In this document: piece by piece, positions 37,823-47,047 of the stretch
Layout of the letters: each line of letters starts with the position of its first letter
Numbering within the stretch: position 1 is the stretch's first letter
Origin: Hyphomicrobiales bacterium
Lineage (GTDB): Bacteria > Pseudomonadota > Alphaproteobacteria > Rhizobiales > Rhizobiaceae
DNA length: 64,000 nt
Assembly (NCBI GenBank): GCA_900473745.1
Contig: UCMW01000002.1
Location: 1,265 to 65,264, forward strand
Direction of reading: 5' to 3'
Notes under the pieces: model-generated
The model's input: only the letters and a program-made list of their open reading frames with translations
What the model was told of the DNA's origin: nothing
Database searches by the model: none
Program-made: the position numbers and the translations under genes

Positions 37823-38941
37823 ATGCGTGTCGGTTGCCCGACGGAAATCAAAAACCATGAATATCGTGTCGGTCTGACCCCCGGTGCGGTCCGCGAATAT
37901 GTGGCGCATGGCCATGATGTCCTGGTCGAAACGGGAGCGGGTGCCGGCATCGGCGCCGACGACCACGCCTATGTCGCCGCTGGCGCGAAGATCGCAGCCA
38001 CCGCCAAGGACGTGTTCGAAAAGTCCGACATGATCGTCAAGGTCAAGGAACCGCAGCCCTCGGAATGGGTGCAGCTGCGCGACGGCCAGATCCTCTATAC
38101 CTATCTCCATCTGGCACCAGATCCGGATCAGACCAAGGGTCTGCTCGAGTCGGGCGTCACGGCCGTTGCCTATGAGACGGTGACCGACGAGCGCGGCGGC
38201 CTGCCGCTGTTGGCACCAATGTCCGAAGTCGCCGGTCGCCTCGCGATCCAGGCCGGTGCCACGGCCCTACAGAAGGCCCATGGCGGCCGCGGCATCCTGC
38301 TCGGCGGCGTTCCCGGCGTGCTGCCGGCCAAGGTCACCGTCATCGGCGGCGGCGTCGTCGGCCTGCATGCGGCCAAGATGGCCGTCGGCCTCGGCGCCGA
38401 CGTCACCATCCTCGACCGCTCGCTGCCGCGCCTGCGCCAGCTCGACGATATCTTCGGCGGCCGCGTGCACACCGTCTATTCGACGATCGATGCGCTGGAG
38501 CAGGAATGCTTCTCGGCCGACCTCGTCATTGGTGCGGTGCTGATCCCGGGCGCTGCTGCTCCGAAGCTCGTCACCCGCGAAATGCTCTCCGGCATGAAGA
38601 AGGGTGCTGTCGTGGTCGACGTCGCGATCGACCAGGGCGGGTGCTTCGAGACCTCGCATGCGACGACCCATTCCGACCCGACCTATGTCGTGGACGGCGT
38701 CGTCCACTACTGCGTCGCCAACATGCCAGGGGCGGTTCCGATCACCTCGGCCCATGCGCTCAACAATGCGACGCTGGTGCATGGCCTGGCACTCGCCGAC
38801 CGCGGCCTTCGCGCGATTGCCGAAGACCGCCATCTGCGCAACGGCCTCAACGTTCACAAGGGCCGGATCACCAATAAGCCGGTGGCCGAGGCGCTGGGTT
38901 ACCCTGCTCATGCGCCAGAGGCCGTTTTGAACGTAGCGTAA
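37823..38941 (+). CDS. ald: Alanine dehydrogenase
   Basis: A 372-residue NAD-dependent enzyme that interconverts L-alanine and pyruvate plus ammonia. The start [20 protein letters not shown] is the family signature; [20 protein letters not shown] (near 172) is the NAD-binding Rossmann loop. The ATG follows GAGGAA. Divergent Lrp-type regulator and own terminator. In rhizobia this enzyme serves alanine use and nitrogen release in bacteroids. Confidence 0.95.
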   Translation: MRVGCPTEIKNHEYRVGLTPGAVREYVAHGHDVLVETGAGAGIGADDHAYVAAGAKIAATAKDVFEKSDMIVKVKEPQPSEWVQLRDGQILYTYLHLAPDPDQTKGLLESGVTAVAYETVTDERGGLPLLAPMSEVAGRLAIQAGATALQKAHGGRGILLGGVPGVLPAKVTVIGGGVVGLHAAKMAVGLGADVTILDRSLPRLRQLDDIFGGRVHTVYSTIDALEQECFSADLVIGAVLIPGAAAPKLVTREMLSGMKKGAVVVDVAIDQGGCFETSHATTHSDPTYVVDGVVHYCVANMPGAVPITSAHALNNATLVHGLALADRGLRAIAEDRHLRNGLNVHKGRITNKPVAEALGYPAHAPEAVLNVA

Positions 38942-39006
38942 GGCGGAATTCTCCGGTCGCCTCACGTTGCGTCAGGTCCGTGAATGTATCGTGTAACGCG
39001 GCCATC

Positions 39007-39038
39007 TGGGCCGGCCCTCCCATCGGCCGGCCCATTTT
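39007..39038 (+). terminator. Terminator after ald
   Basis: TGGGCCGGCC and GGCCGGCCCA form a perfect 10-base stem followed by TTTTCTT. Confidence 0.8.
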
Positions 39039-39055
39039 CTTGTCAAGCGACCGGC

Positions 39056-39994
39056 TCAGCCCCGCAGCGAGCCACGCGGCGACGGGCGGAGCAGTCTTTT
39101 CTGCAGTCGGCCGTCGATCAGGATGAGACCAACAACGATCGTTGCCATGCCGATGAAATGCTGGGGCGCCAGGACTTCTTCGAGGAACAGCCAGCCGAGC
39201 AGGATCGCGCTGACCGGAATGAGGAAGGTCACCAGCATCAGGTTGGTCGCGCCCGCCGAGGCGAGAATGCGGAAGAAGATGATGTAGGCGAGCGCCGTCG
39301 ATATGAGCGCGATGGCGACCAAGGCTGCGATCGTCGGCATTCCAGGCGTCGCCAGTGTCCAGGGCTGCTCGATCACCAGGGCAAGGGGGATCATCAGCAC
39401 GGCTGAGGCCGAAATCTGCCCGGTCGCGGTGACGATCGGGTTGATGCCCATTGCCTTGAAGCGTCGGCCGTAAACCCCGGCGAAGGAATAGGAGAGCGCG
39501 GCCCCGAGAATGGCGAGTTCTGCCATCACATGCGAGCCGAAACCCGCCAACGCAGACGGTCCGATCATCAGTGCCACGCCGGCAAAGCCGACGATCGTTC
39601 CCGCAAGTCGCCCGCCCGTCATCTTCTCATCGCGGGTGAGGAAATGCGCCACCACGACCCCGAACAACGGTGTCGTTGCGTTGAGGATCGAGGCGAGGCC
39701 GCTTGCGATATGGCCCTGGCCCCAGACGATCAGCGAGAAGGGGATCATGTTGTTGAGCAGTCCCATGCCGAAGAAGGCGAGCCAGATTTTGGGCGCGCGC
39801 GGCATGGAGATCCCGGCGATCCGGAGACCGACGAGAAGCGCGATCGCGGCAAGGCCGACGCGCGCCGCGACGATGGTGAAGGGCGGCAGTTCCTTGACGG
39901 CTATCCCGGTGAAGAAAAACGATCCGCCCCAGATGACGGAGAGAAGCGCCAGCATCAGCCAGTCGCGGGAGTTCATCGATGGTGAAGTGCTCAT
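39056..39994 (-). CDS. DMT-superfamily (EamA) transporter
   Basis: A 312-residue inner-membrane protein with ten predicted helices in two EamA repeats (WLMLALLSVIWGGSFFFTG begins the first, ELAILGAALSYSFAGVYGRR the second). Such proteins export amino acids or metabolites. GGAG precedes the ATG at 39994. It is divergent from a GcvA-type LysR gene that probably controls it. Substrate unknown. Confidence 0.9.
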   Translation of the reverse strand: MSTSPSMNSRDWLMLALLSVIWGGSFFFTGIAVKELPPFTIVAARVGLAAIALLVGLRIAGISMPRAPKIWLAFFGMGLLNNMIPFSLIVWGQGHIASGLASILNATTPLFGVVVAHFLTRDEKMTGGRLAGTIVGFAGVALMIGPSALAGFGSHVMAELAILGAALSYSFAGVYGRRFKAMGINPIVTATGQISASAVLMIPLALVIEQPWTLATPGMPTIAALVAIALISTALAYIIFFRILASAGATNLMLVTFLIPVSAILLGWLFLEEVLAPQHFIGMATIVVGLILIDGRLQKRLLRPSPRGSLRG

Positions 39995-40160
39995 GGCCGG
40001 CTCCTGGCGTGTGCTTGCGATGAATAGAAGTTTGTGAAAAACTCAATCTGGATCTTGGTGTCAACGAGCCGAATTGCGCGCCGACAGCCGAATATCTGCA
40101 TCGTAATGGCCGTTTTGACAAACCATCATTCCTAGGCCAACGATTGAGGAAAACTAAATC

Positions 40161-41048
40161 ATGGTAGCAGCGCTGCCGCCGTTGAACGGATTGAAGGCCT
40201 TCGAGGCGGCGGCGCGGCATCTGAGCATGACCAAGGCCGCGGATGAACTGCATGTCACGGCGGGCGCCGTCAGTCTGCAGGTCCGGGAGTTGGAGTTGGC
40301 GCTCGGCCGCCCGCTTTTCCTGCGCCGTCCGAGAGCGCTTCTCCTCACCCCGGAGGGTGCCGCTTACGCCGCCCGTGTCCAGGCGGCCTTTGCGCTCATC
40401 CGGGAAGCGACATCCGAAATCCGCGTGCCTGCGCGCAGCAACCGCCTCTTCGTCACCTGGACCGCGAGTGTCGCCGCGCAATGGCTCCTGCCGCGGCTGG
40501 CGGGTTTCGGCGCTGAGGCGCGCGGGATCGATATCGAGATCAACAGCTCGAACCGGGTTTTCGATCTGGAGCGGGAGGGCGTGGATCTGGCGATCCGCCA
40601 CGGCATGGGCGACTATGAGGGTCTGATCAGCGAACGCCTGCTGGACGATGCGCTCCTGCCGGTGCTGAGCCCGGAACTCGCTCGTCGCGTCGGCGTGATC
40701 GCGCGGGCCGACGATCTGGCCGACATCCCGCTTCTGCATGACGAGAGCACCGAAGACTGGCGCAAATGGCTGTCCGACATGGGTGCAGAGCGGGTGGATT
40801 TCGCCCGCGGCGCCGTCTTCAGCGGCGGCAACGGCACGATCGAGGCGGCTCTGGCGGGGCTTGGCGTTGCGCTCGCCCGCCACGCCTTCGTAGCCCATGA
40901 AATCGCCGCTGGGCGCCTCGTTGCGCCCTTCATCCACACGATCAGCCAGCCCTTCGCCTACTATCTCGTCTGTCCACCCGCTGCGCTGAAGCGTCCTGAG
41001 GTCGTCGAATTTCGCAACTGGTTGCTGGCCGAGGCGGGCCGGGCCTGA
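40161..41048 (+). CDS. LysR-family regulator, GcvA-like
   Basis: A 295-residue regulator of the GcvA type: LPPLNGLKAFEAAARHLSMT starts the helix-turn-helix, VSLQVRELELALG is the recognition region, and the effector domain begins near 90. GAGGAAAA lies before the ATG. The 166 bases shared with the divergent transporter gene are the likely site of action. Its effector is unknown. Confidence 0.9.
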   Translation: MVAALPPLNGLKAFEAAARHLSMTKAADELHVTAGAVSLQVRELELALGRPLFLRRPRALLLTPEGAAYAARVQAAFALIREATSEIRVPARSNRLFVTWTASVAAQWLLPRLAGFGAEARGIDIEINSSNRVFDLEREGVDLAIRHGMGDYEGLISERLLDDALLPVLSPELARRVGVIARADDLADIPLLHDESTEDWRKWLSDMGAERVDFARGAVFSGGNGTIEAALAGLGVALARHAFVAHEIAAGRLVAPFIHTISQPFAYYLVCPPAALKRPEVVEFRNWLLAEAGRA

Positions 41049-41071
41049 CGCCGGGGTAGACGCCAGGCCCG
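41040..41071. terminator. Convergent hairpin, LysR / OmpA-like gene
   Basis: CGGGCCTG and CAGGCCCG form an 8-base stem over the regulator's stop codon. No T-run. Confidence 0.4.
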
Positions 41072-41080
41072 TCGCTATCG

Positions 41081-41632
41081 TCAGCGGATGAAATCGTCGA
41101 TCCGCCGCAGCGTCACTCGCCGGTTGCGCCATTCGGACCGCTCGGTTGGCACCAGCAGGTAGTCCTCGCCGTAGCCGACCGTTTCCAGCACGCGGGCCGG
41201 GATGCCGAATTCGCGGACCAGGACGAGCTTGAGCGAGGCGGCGCGGCGCTCCGACAGGATCTGGTTGGAATAGGCGGAGCCGACCGCATCCGTATGGCCC
41301 TCGATCAGAAAACGCACCGCCCGTCTGCGCCGCAACAACTGCTCCATGGCACGGGCGATCTGCTGGACCTTGCGATATTCGGAGCGCGGGATGTCCGCCG
41401 AGCCGGTGGCGAAGTTGATCGCCTGGATGTCGATCGACGGGGCGGCCCGCCGGAGTTCCGGCCGTCGCTTGAACTCGTCGATGGTGACGCGGTTCCGCGG
41501 TGCGATCTGCCGCTGCGGGGCGGCGTCCAGCCTGCGCAGGATCATCTCCTCGGAGGGCGCTTCCTGCGCAAGGCCGACAACGGGCGATGCGAGCGCGCCG
41601 CCCAGGACCATGAGGAACAACCGTCTTTCCAT
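41081..41632 (-). CDS. OmpA-family protein
   Basis: A 183-residue periplasmic or outer-membrane-associated protein. A Sec signal covers residues 1-22 (LFLMVLGGALASPVVGLA). The OmpA-like peptidoglycan-binding domain spans about 70-180, with IEGHTDAVGSAYSNQILSER holding the diaminopimelate-binding Asp and Arg (D and R of the conserved TD...R pattern). No lipobox and no beta-barrel. GAGGGA precedes the ATG. Confidence 0.88.
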   Translation of the reverse strand: MERRLFLMVLGGALASPVVGLAQEAPSEEMILRRLDAAPQRQIAPRNRVTIDEFKRRPELRRAAPSIDIQAINFATGSADIPRSEYRKVQQIARAMEQLLRRRRAVRFLIEGHTDAVGSAYSNQILSERRAASLKLVLVREFGIPARVLETVGYGEDYLLVPTERSEWRNRRVTLRRIDDFIR

Positions 41633-41708
41633 GCCTTATACTCCCTCTCGGACATCTCGATGCCCAAGGTTTTGCACGGTCCGCCTGAATTGCAACTGAA
41701 ACCATTGC

Positions 41709-42209
41709 TCAGCCGGCATTCATCAAGGGCATGACGGCACCCCGTTCGACGCGGCACTGGTAGCAGTTGTTACGTGCCGAGCGGACATGGAGGTAGGCGA
41801 TGCGAGGATCGGCAAAGAGTTCGCGCGCGCGATCGACGATCGCCTGCGTCGCCACCACGCCGCCGCTGCCATAGACGATACGGTCGTCGCCTCCATATCC
41901 CCGCAGGATATAATCAGGGCTCTCCAGCATCGGCGGCACCACTTCCACCGCCTCGTAGCGTGGGCACTCTGTGGCATGCAGAAAGATCGGTCCCGTCTCG
42001 GCATAGGGCTGGAGCCTGGGGAAGGGGCGGTAGGCGAGCGTCAGATAGGGTTCGCCTTTGGCGATGTCTCCGAGGCAATGGCGGCAGGGATAGCCACCGG
42101 GCGAGGTGCTCCGCTCTGGCGCTAGGCCGTATGCGTCGGGTGCGCCGGCACGATAGGCGGCGGCCTGGTCGGCGGGCATGGGAAGGAAGCGGATCGCTGA
42201 AGTCATCAT
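41709..42209 (-). CDS. DUF1203 family protein
   Basis: A 166-residue cytosolic protein of unknown function matching DUF1203 (FLPMPADQAAAYRAGAPDAYG at the start; CRHCLGDIAKGEPYLTLAYRPFP, a treble-Cys/His stretch, near 42; late NNCYQCRVERG). Two adjacent ATG codons (42209, 42206) could start it. It lies divergent from the DUF4344 gene. No function is proposed. Confidence 0.8.
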   Translation of the reverse strand: MMTSAIRFLPMPADQAAAYRAGAPDAYGLAPERSTSPGGYPCRHCLGDIAKGEPYLTLAYRPFPRLQPYAETGPIFLHATECPRYEAVEVVPPMLESPDYILRGYGGDDRIVYGSGGVVATQAIVDRARELFADPRIAYLHVRSARNNCYQCRVERGAVMPLMNAG

Positions 42210-42368
42210 GGTTTCTCGCAACGGGAAGGTTCGGTGGCCACCTTCGCCCCGCACACACGCCGGCGCCACCCGATTCCTGCGCGGGCATGCCGTCAAAAAT
42301 GGCGTTTTTCTCTCGCTTAACCTCTGCGCTACATAATGCGGCGATCAAACATCGGGTGAGGGGCTCCC

Positions 42369-43289
42369 ATGATTTCTTATCAGTCCGCCGCAGCGGCCAT
42401 GCTGGCCTTTTCTGCTGCATGTCTCTTCCAGCCAGCCACGCCTGTTAGGGCCGCGGAACTGACAGAGGAGCAGGTGGAGGAAGGCCAGAGATTCGTCGTC
42501 AACAATGCGATCTTCATCCTCTTTCACGAGGCTGGCCACATGCTGGTCTCGGAATTCGGCCTGCCGGTGCTGGGCCGTGAGGAAGATGCCGTCGACGCGC
42601 TCTCGTCGGTTCTGTTGCTCGGTGCGGAGGACGAGGAACTCTATACGACCATGCAGGACAGCGCCGATGGCTGGTTCCTGCTGGACGAGGCGAAGGAAGA
42701 CGGGCCACAGGAAGACGACTTCATGGGCACCCATGGCCTCGACCGTCAGCGCGCCTATTCGATCGTTTGCATGATGACCGGGGCAAATGCCGAGTTCTTC
42801 AAGGAATTCGCCGACTCGCTGGAATTTCCGGAAGAGCGCCGCCAGGAATGCGCATTCGAATACCAGAAGGCCCGCGACAGCTGGATGAGCCTGCTCGCCG
42901 CCAACATGAAGGACGGCGCGAAGACGAAATTCGAGGTCACCTATGAGCCGGCCGGCAATGAGGACCTGCAGGGCTTTGCCGATCTGTTGAAGGAGGCGAA
43001 CGTACTGGAAACGATCGCCACGGTCTTCGGCGAAGGCTACGACCTGAAGGACGGGATCAAGCTCACGGGCAAGACTTGCGGCACGGAAAACGCCTTCTGG
43101 TATGCGGGTGATCGCGAGATCACCTATTGCTACGAGATGGCAGCCTTCCATGCGGGGCTGATTGCCAACTGGTTCGAAAACCAGGAGGAGGAAGAGACCA
43201 GCGACGACGCGGTCGCCGAGGACGACAGTGGTGACGAGACCGAGGAGCAGGCCGACGTCAGCACTGTGAAGCTCAAGAAGAAAGACTGA
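42369..43289 (+). CDS. DUF4344-type putative metallopeptidase
   Basis: A 306-residue secreted protein. Residues 1-28 are a Sec signal peptide. FILFHEAGHMLVSEF (near 58) carries HExxH, the zinc-binding and catalytic motif, followed by a conserved GREEDAVDAL region, matching the DUF4344 family. The last 40 residues are very acidic (EEEETSDDAVAEDDSGDE). The ATG follows GAGGGG. Peptidase activity is inferred from the motif; no substrate is known. Confidence 0.8.
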   Translation: MISYQSAAAAMLAFSAACLFQPATPVRAAELTEEQVEEGQRFVVNNAIFILFHEAGHMLVSEFGLPVLGREEDAVDALSSVLLLGAEDEELYTTMQDSADGWFLLDEAKEDGPQEDDFMGTHGLDRQRAYSIVCMMTGANAEFFKEFADSLEFPEERRQECAFEYQKARDSWMSLLAANMKDGAKTKFEVTYEPAGNEDLQGFADLLKEANVLETIATVFGEGYDLKDGIKLTGKTCGTENAFWYAGDREITYCYEMAAFHAGLIANWFENQEEEETSDDAVAEDDSGDETEEQADVSTVKLKKKD

Positions 43290-43310
43290 GCGACGGCCGT
43301 TAGCCGTCGC
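43290..43310. terminator. Convergent terminator, DUF4344 / sseA-GNAT
   Basis: GCGACGGC and GCCGTCGC form a perfect 8-base stem across the stop codon of the sulfurtransferase gene. It serves two convergent genes. Confidence 0.5.
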
Positions 43311-44724
43311 GCTTGATCAGGGCGAGCAGCTCCTGGTCGGTCATCGGATCGACCAGGGCTTCATGGGTGCCGACTGGCGAGAAGCCGAACTGTTGGTAGA
43401 GCTGCAATGCGCGGGGGTGGTCGAGCGTGTTGGTGGTGACCGTCACTTTCTTCGGATTGCTGGTCCAGGCGGCATAGAGACATTGCAGCAGGAACCACTT
43501 GCCGATGCCCAGCCCCAGCGCGTGTTCGAAGAGGCCGAAATAAGAGAGCTCGACGAGATCGTCGCTTTCCTGTGACAACTCGTAGAAGCCGGCCGGCGCG
43601 CCGTTCACATAGAGAACCGAAATCGACACCTTGGGCTGGTGGATGATCGCCTTCAGCTGGTCGTCGGGCATACGCAGGCGCTCATACCAGTGCCAGCGGG
43701 CTCCGACCTGCCGATGCAGGAAGCGGTAGAAGGGGAGCGGGATCTCATGCGTGCGCATGATCGCTGTCTGGATATTGACCGGCACCGGCAGGCTGGATTT
43801 CGGCGGTGCTGTCATTTCGAGCCGCGTGACATGGGCCGTGAGCGGGCCTGATGTCTTCGAGCCGAGCGGTTCCGCCTGACCGGTGACCACTGGCGTGTCC
43901 GACTTCGAGCCCCATTCCGACCAGGAGCCGTCATAGAGCGAATTGTCGGTATGCCCCAGGCTTTCGAGCGCGAGCGTCACGACCGCTGCCGTGACACCAG
44001 AGCCGCAGGAAGTGACCACAGGATTGTTGAGATCAATGCCGGCATCGGTGAAGATCGAGCGCAGGGTGGCGAGATCCTTGAGGCGGCCGTTTTCCGACAG
44101 CGACGCGGCAGGCACGCTGCGGGCACCGGGAATATGGCCGGAGCGCATGCCCGCGCGCGGTTCAGGTTCTTCGCCCGTGAAGCGGCCGGCGGGGCGGGCG
44201 TCGGCAATCTGCTTGTCGCCATCGTCGGCAATGCCGGACATCTGGTCGAAGGAGGTGAGTTTCGCCCGGTCGAACTGTGCCTCGAAGGTGACGGGTGCCG
44301 GTTCCGGCAGATCGGTTTCGAGGCGGCGCCCTTCCGCCTTCCAGCCGTCGATACCGCCTTCGAGCACGTAGACGCGCCGTGCGCCCATGACGCGGAACAT
44401 CCACCAGACGCGGGGGGCAGAGAAGAAGCCCGGGCCGTCATAGACGACGATCGTGTCTTCGGCCGAGATGCCGAGCTGGCCGACGGCTTGTGCAAAGAAG
44501 GAAGGCGAGGGCAGGGAATGGGGCAGGCCGGTCGAGGTGTCGGCGATCACGTCCTGATCGAAGAAGACGGCGCCCGGAATGTGGCCGGCGGCGTATTCGA
44601 CGGCACCGTTGCGTCCCTGGGCCGGCAGATACCAGGAGGCATCGACGAGTTTGAAGCCGGGAGACCCGAGGTTCTTTTCGACCCAATCCGCCGAAACGAC
44701 GAAACGGCTTCTTTCACCGGACAT
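43300..44724 (-). CDS. sseA: 3-mercaptopyruvate sulfurtransferase fused to GNAT acetyltransferase
   Basis: A 474-residue fusion. Residues 1-285 are a two-domain rhodanese: the second domain has the catalytic loop TSCGSGVTA with Cys240, the mercaptopyruvate-type CG[ST]GVT signature. After a linker (about 286-305) comes a GNAT domain (306-474; acetyl-CoA loop LFEHALGLGIGKWFLLQC). The usual enzyme is about 285 residues. Sulfur transfer from 3-mercaptopyruvate is well supported; the acetyl acceptor is not known. GGGAGAA precedes the ATG. Last gene of cysK-alaX-sseA, 27 bases after alaX. Confidence 0.88.
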   Translation of the reverse strand: MSGERSRFVVSADWVEKNLGSPGFKLVDASWYLPAQGRNGAVEYAAGHIPGAVFFDQDVIADTSTGLPHSLPSPSFFAQAVGQLGISAEDTIVVYDGPGFFSAPRVWWMFRVMGARRVYVLEGGIDGWKAEGRRLETDLPEPAPVTFEAQFDRAKLTSFDQMSGIADDGDKQIADARPAGRFTGEEPEPRAGMRSGHIPGARSVPAASLSENGRLKDLATLRSIFTDAGIDLNNPVVTSCGSGVTAAVVTLALESLGHTDNSLYDGSWSEWGSKSDTPVVTGQAEPLGSKTSGPLTAHVTRLEMTAPPKSSLPVPVNIQTAIMRTHEIPLPFYRFLHRQVGARWHWYERLRMPDDQLKAIIHQPKVSISVLYVNGAPAGFYELSQESDDLVELSYFGLFEHALGLGIGKWFLLQCLYAAWTSNPKKVTVTTNTLDHPRALQLYQQFGFSPVGTHEALVDPMTDQELLALIKRDG

Positions 44725-44751
44725 GCACTTCTCCCGTAGTGTTCCTATGGC

Positions 44752-45489
44752 TCAGGTCTCTGCGGCTCCAAAGCGAATGCGGAACCGGCGGTTCTCCTTG
44801 CCCTTCTTTTCGATCTTGGCGATATGAATCGCACCGACCTCCTGGGTCTCCGAAACATGTGTGCCCCCGCAGGGCTGGCTGTCAACGGCGGAGTTCTCGC
44901 CGATACAGACCAGGGACACCCGACCGAGGCCGACCGGCGGGCGGACATTCTTCGACTTGACGATGCCGGGATTGGCCGCAAGCTCCTCGTCGGTGATCCA
45001 TTGCAGATAAATGGGATGGTTTTCAGCCACCAGTTTCATCATGTCTGCCGTCACCTGATCCTTGTCGATCGTCTCGGCCATGTCGAAATCCACCCGGCTT
45101 TCATCCTCGCCGACGGCCGCACCCGTGATCGGATAGGAGCAGACGACGGAGAGCAGGTGGCAGGCGGTGTGCATGCGCATGAGCTTGTAGCGACGCTGCC
45201 AGTCGACATGCAGGACGAGCTTTTCGCCGACGGAGGGCAGGGACTCGCCGTCTGCCGGACGGTGGAGGATGATATCCTTGGTCGCGCCATTGCGTGTCTC
45301 GGCAAGCTGGATGCGGCTGCCGTCCTCCCGCTCGAAGAAACCGGTATCGCCCGGCTGACCGCCGGAGGCCGCGTAGAAACATGTCTGGTCGAGTTCGACC
45401 GCGCCATCCTCGTGCACGGCCGTGACCACCGCCTCCGCCGTCGAGAGATAAAAATCGTCGCGGTAGAGAGCGATGGTGGTCATGGGCAT
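44752..45489 (-). CDS. Alanyl-tRNA editing protein (AlaX type)
   Basis: A 245-residue cytosolic enzyme that removes serine or glycine wrongly attached to tRNA-Ala. HTACH (near 115) and CGGTH (near 207) give the HxxxH...CxxxH zinc site. SGGQPGDTGF near 42 is the AlaX signature. ATG 45489 or ATG 45483 could start it. It lies 14 bases after cysK and 27 bases before the sulfurtransferase, so the three are likely one operon. Confidence 0.92.
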   Translation of the reverse strand: MPMTTIALYRDDFYLSTAEAVVTAVHEDGAVELDQTCFYAASGGQPGDTGFFEREDGSRIQLAETRNGATKDIILHRPADGESLPSVGEKLVLHVDWQRRYKLMRMHTACHLLSVVCSYPITGAAVGEDESRVDFDMAETIDKDQVTADMMKLVAENHPIYLQWITDEELAANPGIVKSKNVRPPVGLGRVSLVCIGENSAVDSQPCGGTHVSETQEVGAIHIAKIEKKGKENRRFRIRFGAAET

Positions 45490-45503
45490 GCTTTCAAAAA
45501 ATA

Positions 45504-46541
45504 TCAGGCGGTCTCGAAGGGCAGATCGAAATCGGCACGCTTCTCGAGCCAGGCCGGGATCGGCAGGTTCTTCGAGCGCAGGAAGTCCGGATTGAACAGC
45601 TTCGACTGGTAGCGATTGCCGTAGTCGCAGAGGATCGTCACGATGGTATGGCCGGGGCCGAGATCCCGGGCCAGACGCATGGCGCCGGCGATGTTGATGC
45701 CCGAGGAGCCGCCGAGGCACAGGCCCTCGTTTTCCACGAGGTCGAAGACGATGTCGAGCGCTTCGGAATCGGGGATCTGATAGGCGAAGTCGGGGGTGAA
45801 GCCTTCGAGGTTGGCGGTGATGCGGCCCTGGCCGATGCCTTCGGTGATCGAGGAGCCCGAGGATTTCAGTTCGCCGTTCCTGTAGTACTCGTAAAGCGCC
45901 GCACCCTCCGGATCGGCGATGCCGATCTTGACGCCGGGCTTGCGGTTGCGAAGCCCGATGCCGGTGCCGGCCAGCGTACCGCCCGAGCCGACCGCGCACA
46001 CGAAACCGTCGACGGCACCGCCGGTCTGTTCGAAGATTTCCTTCGCCGTCGTTTCGATATGCGCGTCGCGATTGACGGTGTTGTCGAACTGGTTCGCCCA
46101 GATGGCACCATTCGGCTCTGTTTTGGCGAGTTGGACCGCCAGACGGCCCGAAATCTTCACATAGTTGTTCGGGTTCTTGTAAGGCACCGCCGGCACTTCG
46201 ACGAGCTCGGCGCCGAGCAGTTTCAGCGCGTCCTTCTTCTCCTGGCTCTGGGTTTCCGGGATGACGATCACGGTGCGATAGCCGAGCGCCTTGGCAACCA
46301 GGGTGAGCCCGATCCCGGTATTGCCGGCCGTACCCTCAACGATCACACCGCCGGGGCGGAGCAGCCCACGACGCTCGGCGTCACGGATGATGAACAGCGC
46401 CGCGCGATCCTTCACCGACTGGCCGGGATTGAGGAATTCGGCCTTGCCGAGAATGGTACAGCCGGTCGCCTGCGAGGCGCCCTTCAGCCGGATAAGGGGC
46501 GTATTGCCGATCGCCTCGAGCACGGAAGGGTGGAATGCCAT
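45504..46541 (-). CDS. cysK: Cysteine synthase A
   Basis: A PLP enzyme that makes cysteine from O-acetylserine and sulfide. 345 residues, longer than the usual 310-325 by a C-terminal extension (SKNLPIPAWLEKRADFDLP). The PLP lysine is in NPGQSVKDRAA (near 44), the substrate loop is EGTAGNTGIG, and the phosphate loop is VGSGGTLAGTG. The pocket reads TAGN rather than TSGN, as seen in the sub-group of longer enzymes. First gene of the cysK-alaX-sseA operon; a palindrome about 80 bases upstream may be an operator. Confidence 0.92.
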   Translation of the reverse strand: MAFHPSVLEAIGNTPLIRLKGASQATGCTILGKAEFLNPGQSVKDRAALFIIRDAERRGLLRPGGVIVEGTAGNTGIGLTLVAKALGYRTVIVIPETQSQEKKDALKLLGAELVEVPAVPYKNPNNYVKISGRLAVQLAKTEPNGAIWANQFDNTVNRDAHIETTAKEIFEQTGGAVDGFVCAVGSGGTLAGTGIGLRNRKPGVKIGIADPEGAALYEYYRNGELKSSGSSITEGIGQGRITANLEGFTPDFAYQIPDSEALDIVFDLVENEGLCLGGSSGINIAGAMRLARDLGPGHTIVTILCDYGNRYQSKLFNPDFLRSKNLPIPAWLEKRADFDLPFETA

Positions 46542-46616
46542 GATGCCTGCCTTTTTTGTCTGACGCGGACACTAGAACCAAATGCGCGGGGATGAAAACC
46601 GGGAAACCTCGCAAAT

Positions 46617-46632
46617 TTGTCCTTTTGGACAA
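46617..46632. promoter_or_regulatory. Palindrome upstream of cysK
   Basis: TTGTCC-TTTT-GGACAA is a perfect 6+6 inverted repeat, extended by further A/T pairs, 76 bases upstream of the cysK start. It looks like a dimer operator; the protein is not known. The rest of the 251 bases between cysK and the toxin gene shows nothing else. Confidence 0.45.
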
Positions 46633-46792
46633 GATTAGGCGGGCGAAACGGTCTGCGCGGGATTGAACCGGTCTTTTCCGCCTCGGGGCCGTCAAAGGCA
46701 AGGAATGGCTTTTCGCGGTGAGGCAGGGGGAGGGAAAATGCGTTCGGGGTCTCGGACTAAGTGAGCTCCGCACCCGTTACCCAAAAAGGCAA

Positions 46793-47047
46793 TCAGTAGT
46801 GATGGCGACACTGCGCGATCAGGAGCGCGTCTTCGGTTGGGCGATAGACAAGGCGATGCTCTTGGTCGATGCGCCGAGACCACCAGCCGCGCAATTCGCC
46901 CCGCAGCGGCTCCGGTTTGCCGATGCCGTGAAACGGTGACCGGCTGGTTTCCTTGATCAGGTGATTGATGCGCGCCAGCATCTTCGGATCGGTGGACTGC
47001 CGATAGAGGTAGTCCTCCCAGGCGCGCGCATGGAAGATCAGCTTCAC
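46793..47047 (-). CDS. yoeB: YoeB-type toxin (RelE superfamily)
   Basis: An 84-residue mRNA interferase that cuts mRNA on the ribosome. It has the length and C-terminal His-Tyr (RHHY) of YoeB, with the catalytic Glu and Arg in IDQEHRLVYRP. WEDYLYRQSTDPKMLARINHL is the family signature. Its start overlaps the antitoxin stop by 4 bases, so the two are translationally coupled. Confidence 0.93.
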   Translation of the reverse strand: MKLIFHARAWEDYLYRQSTDPKMLARINHLIKETSRSPFHGIGKPEPLRGELRGWWSRRIDQEHRLVYRPTEDALLIAQCRHHY

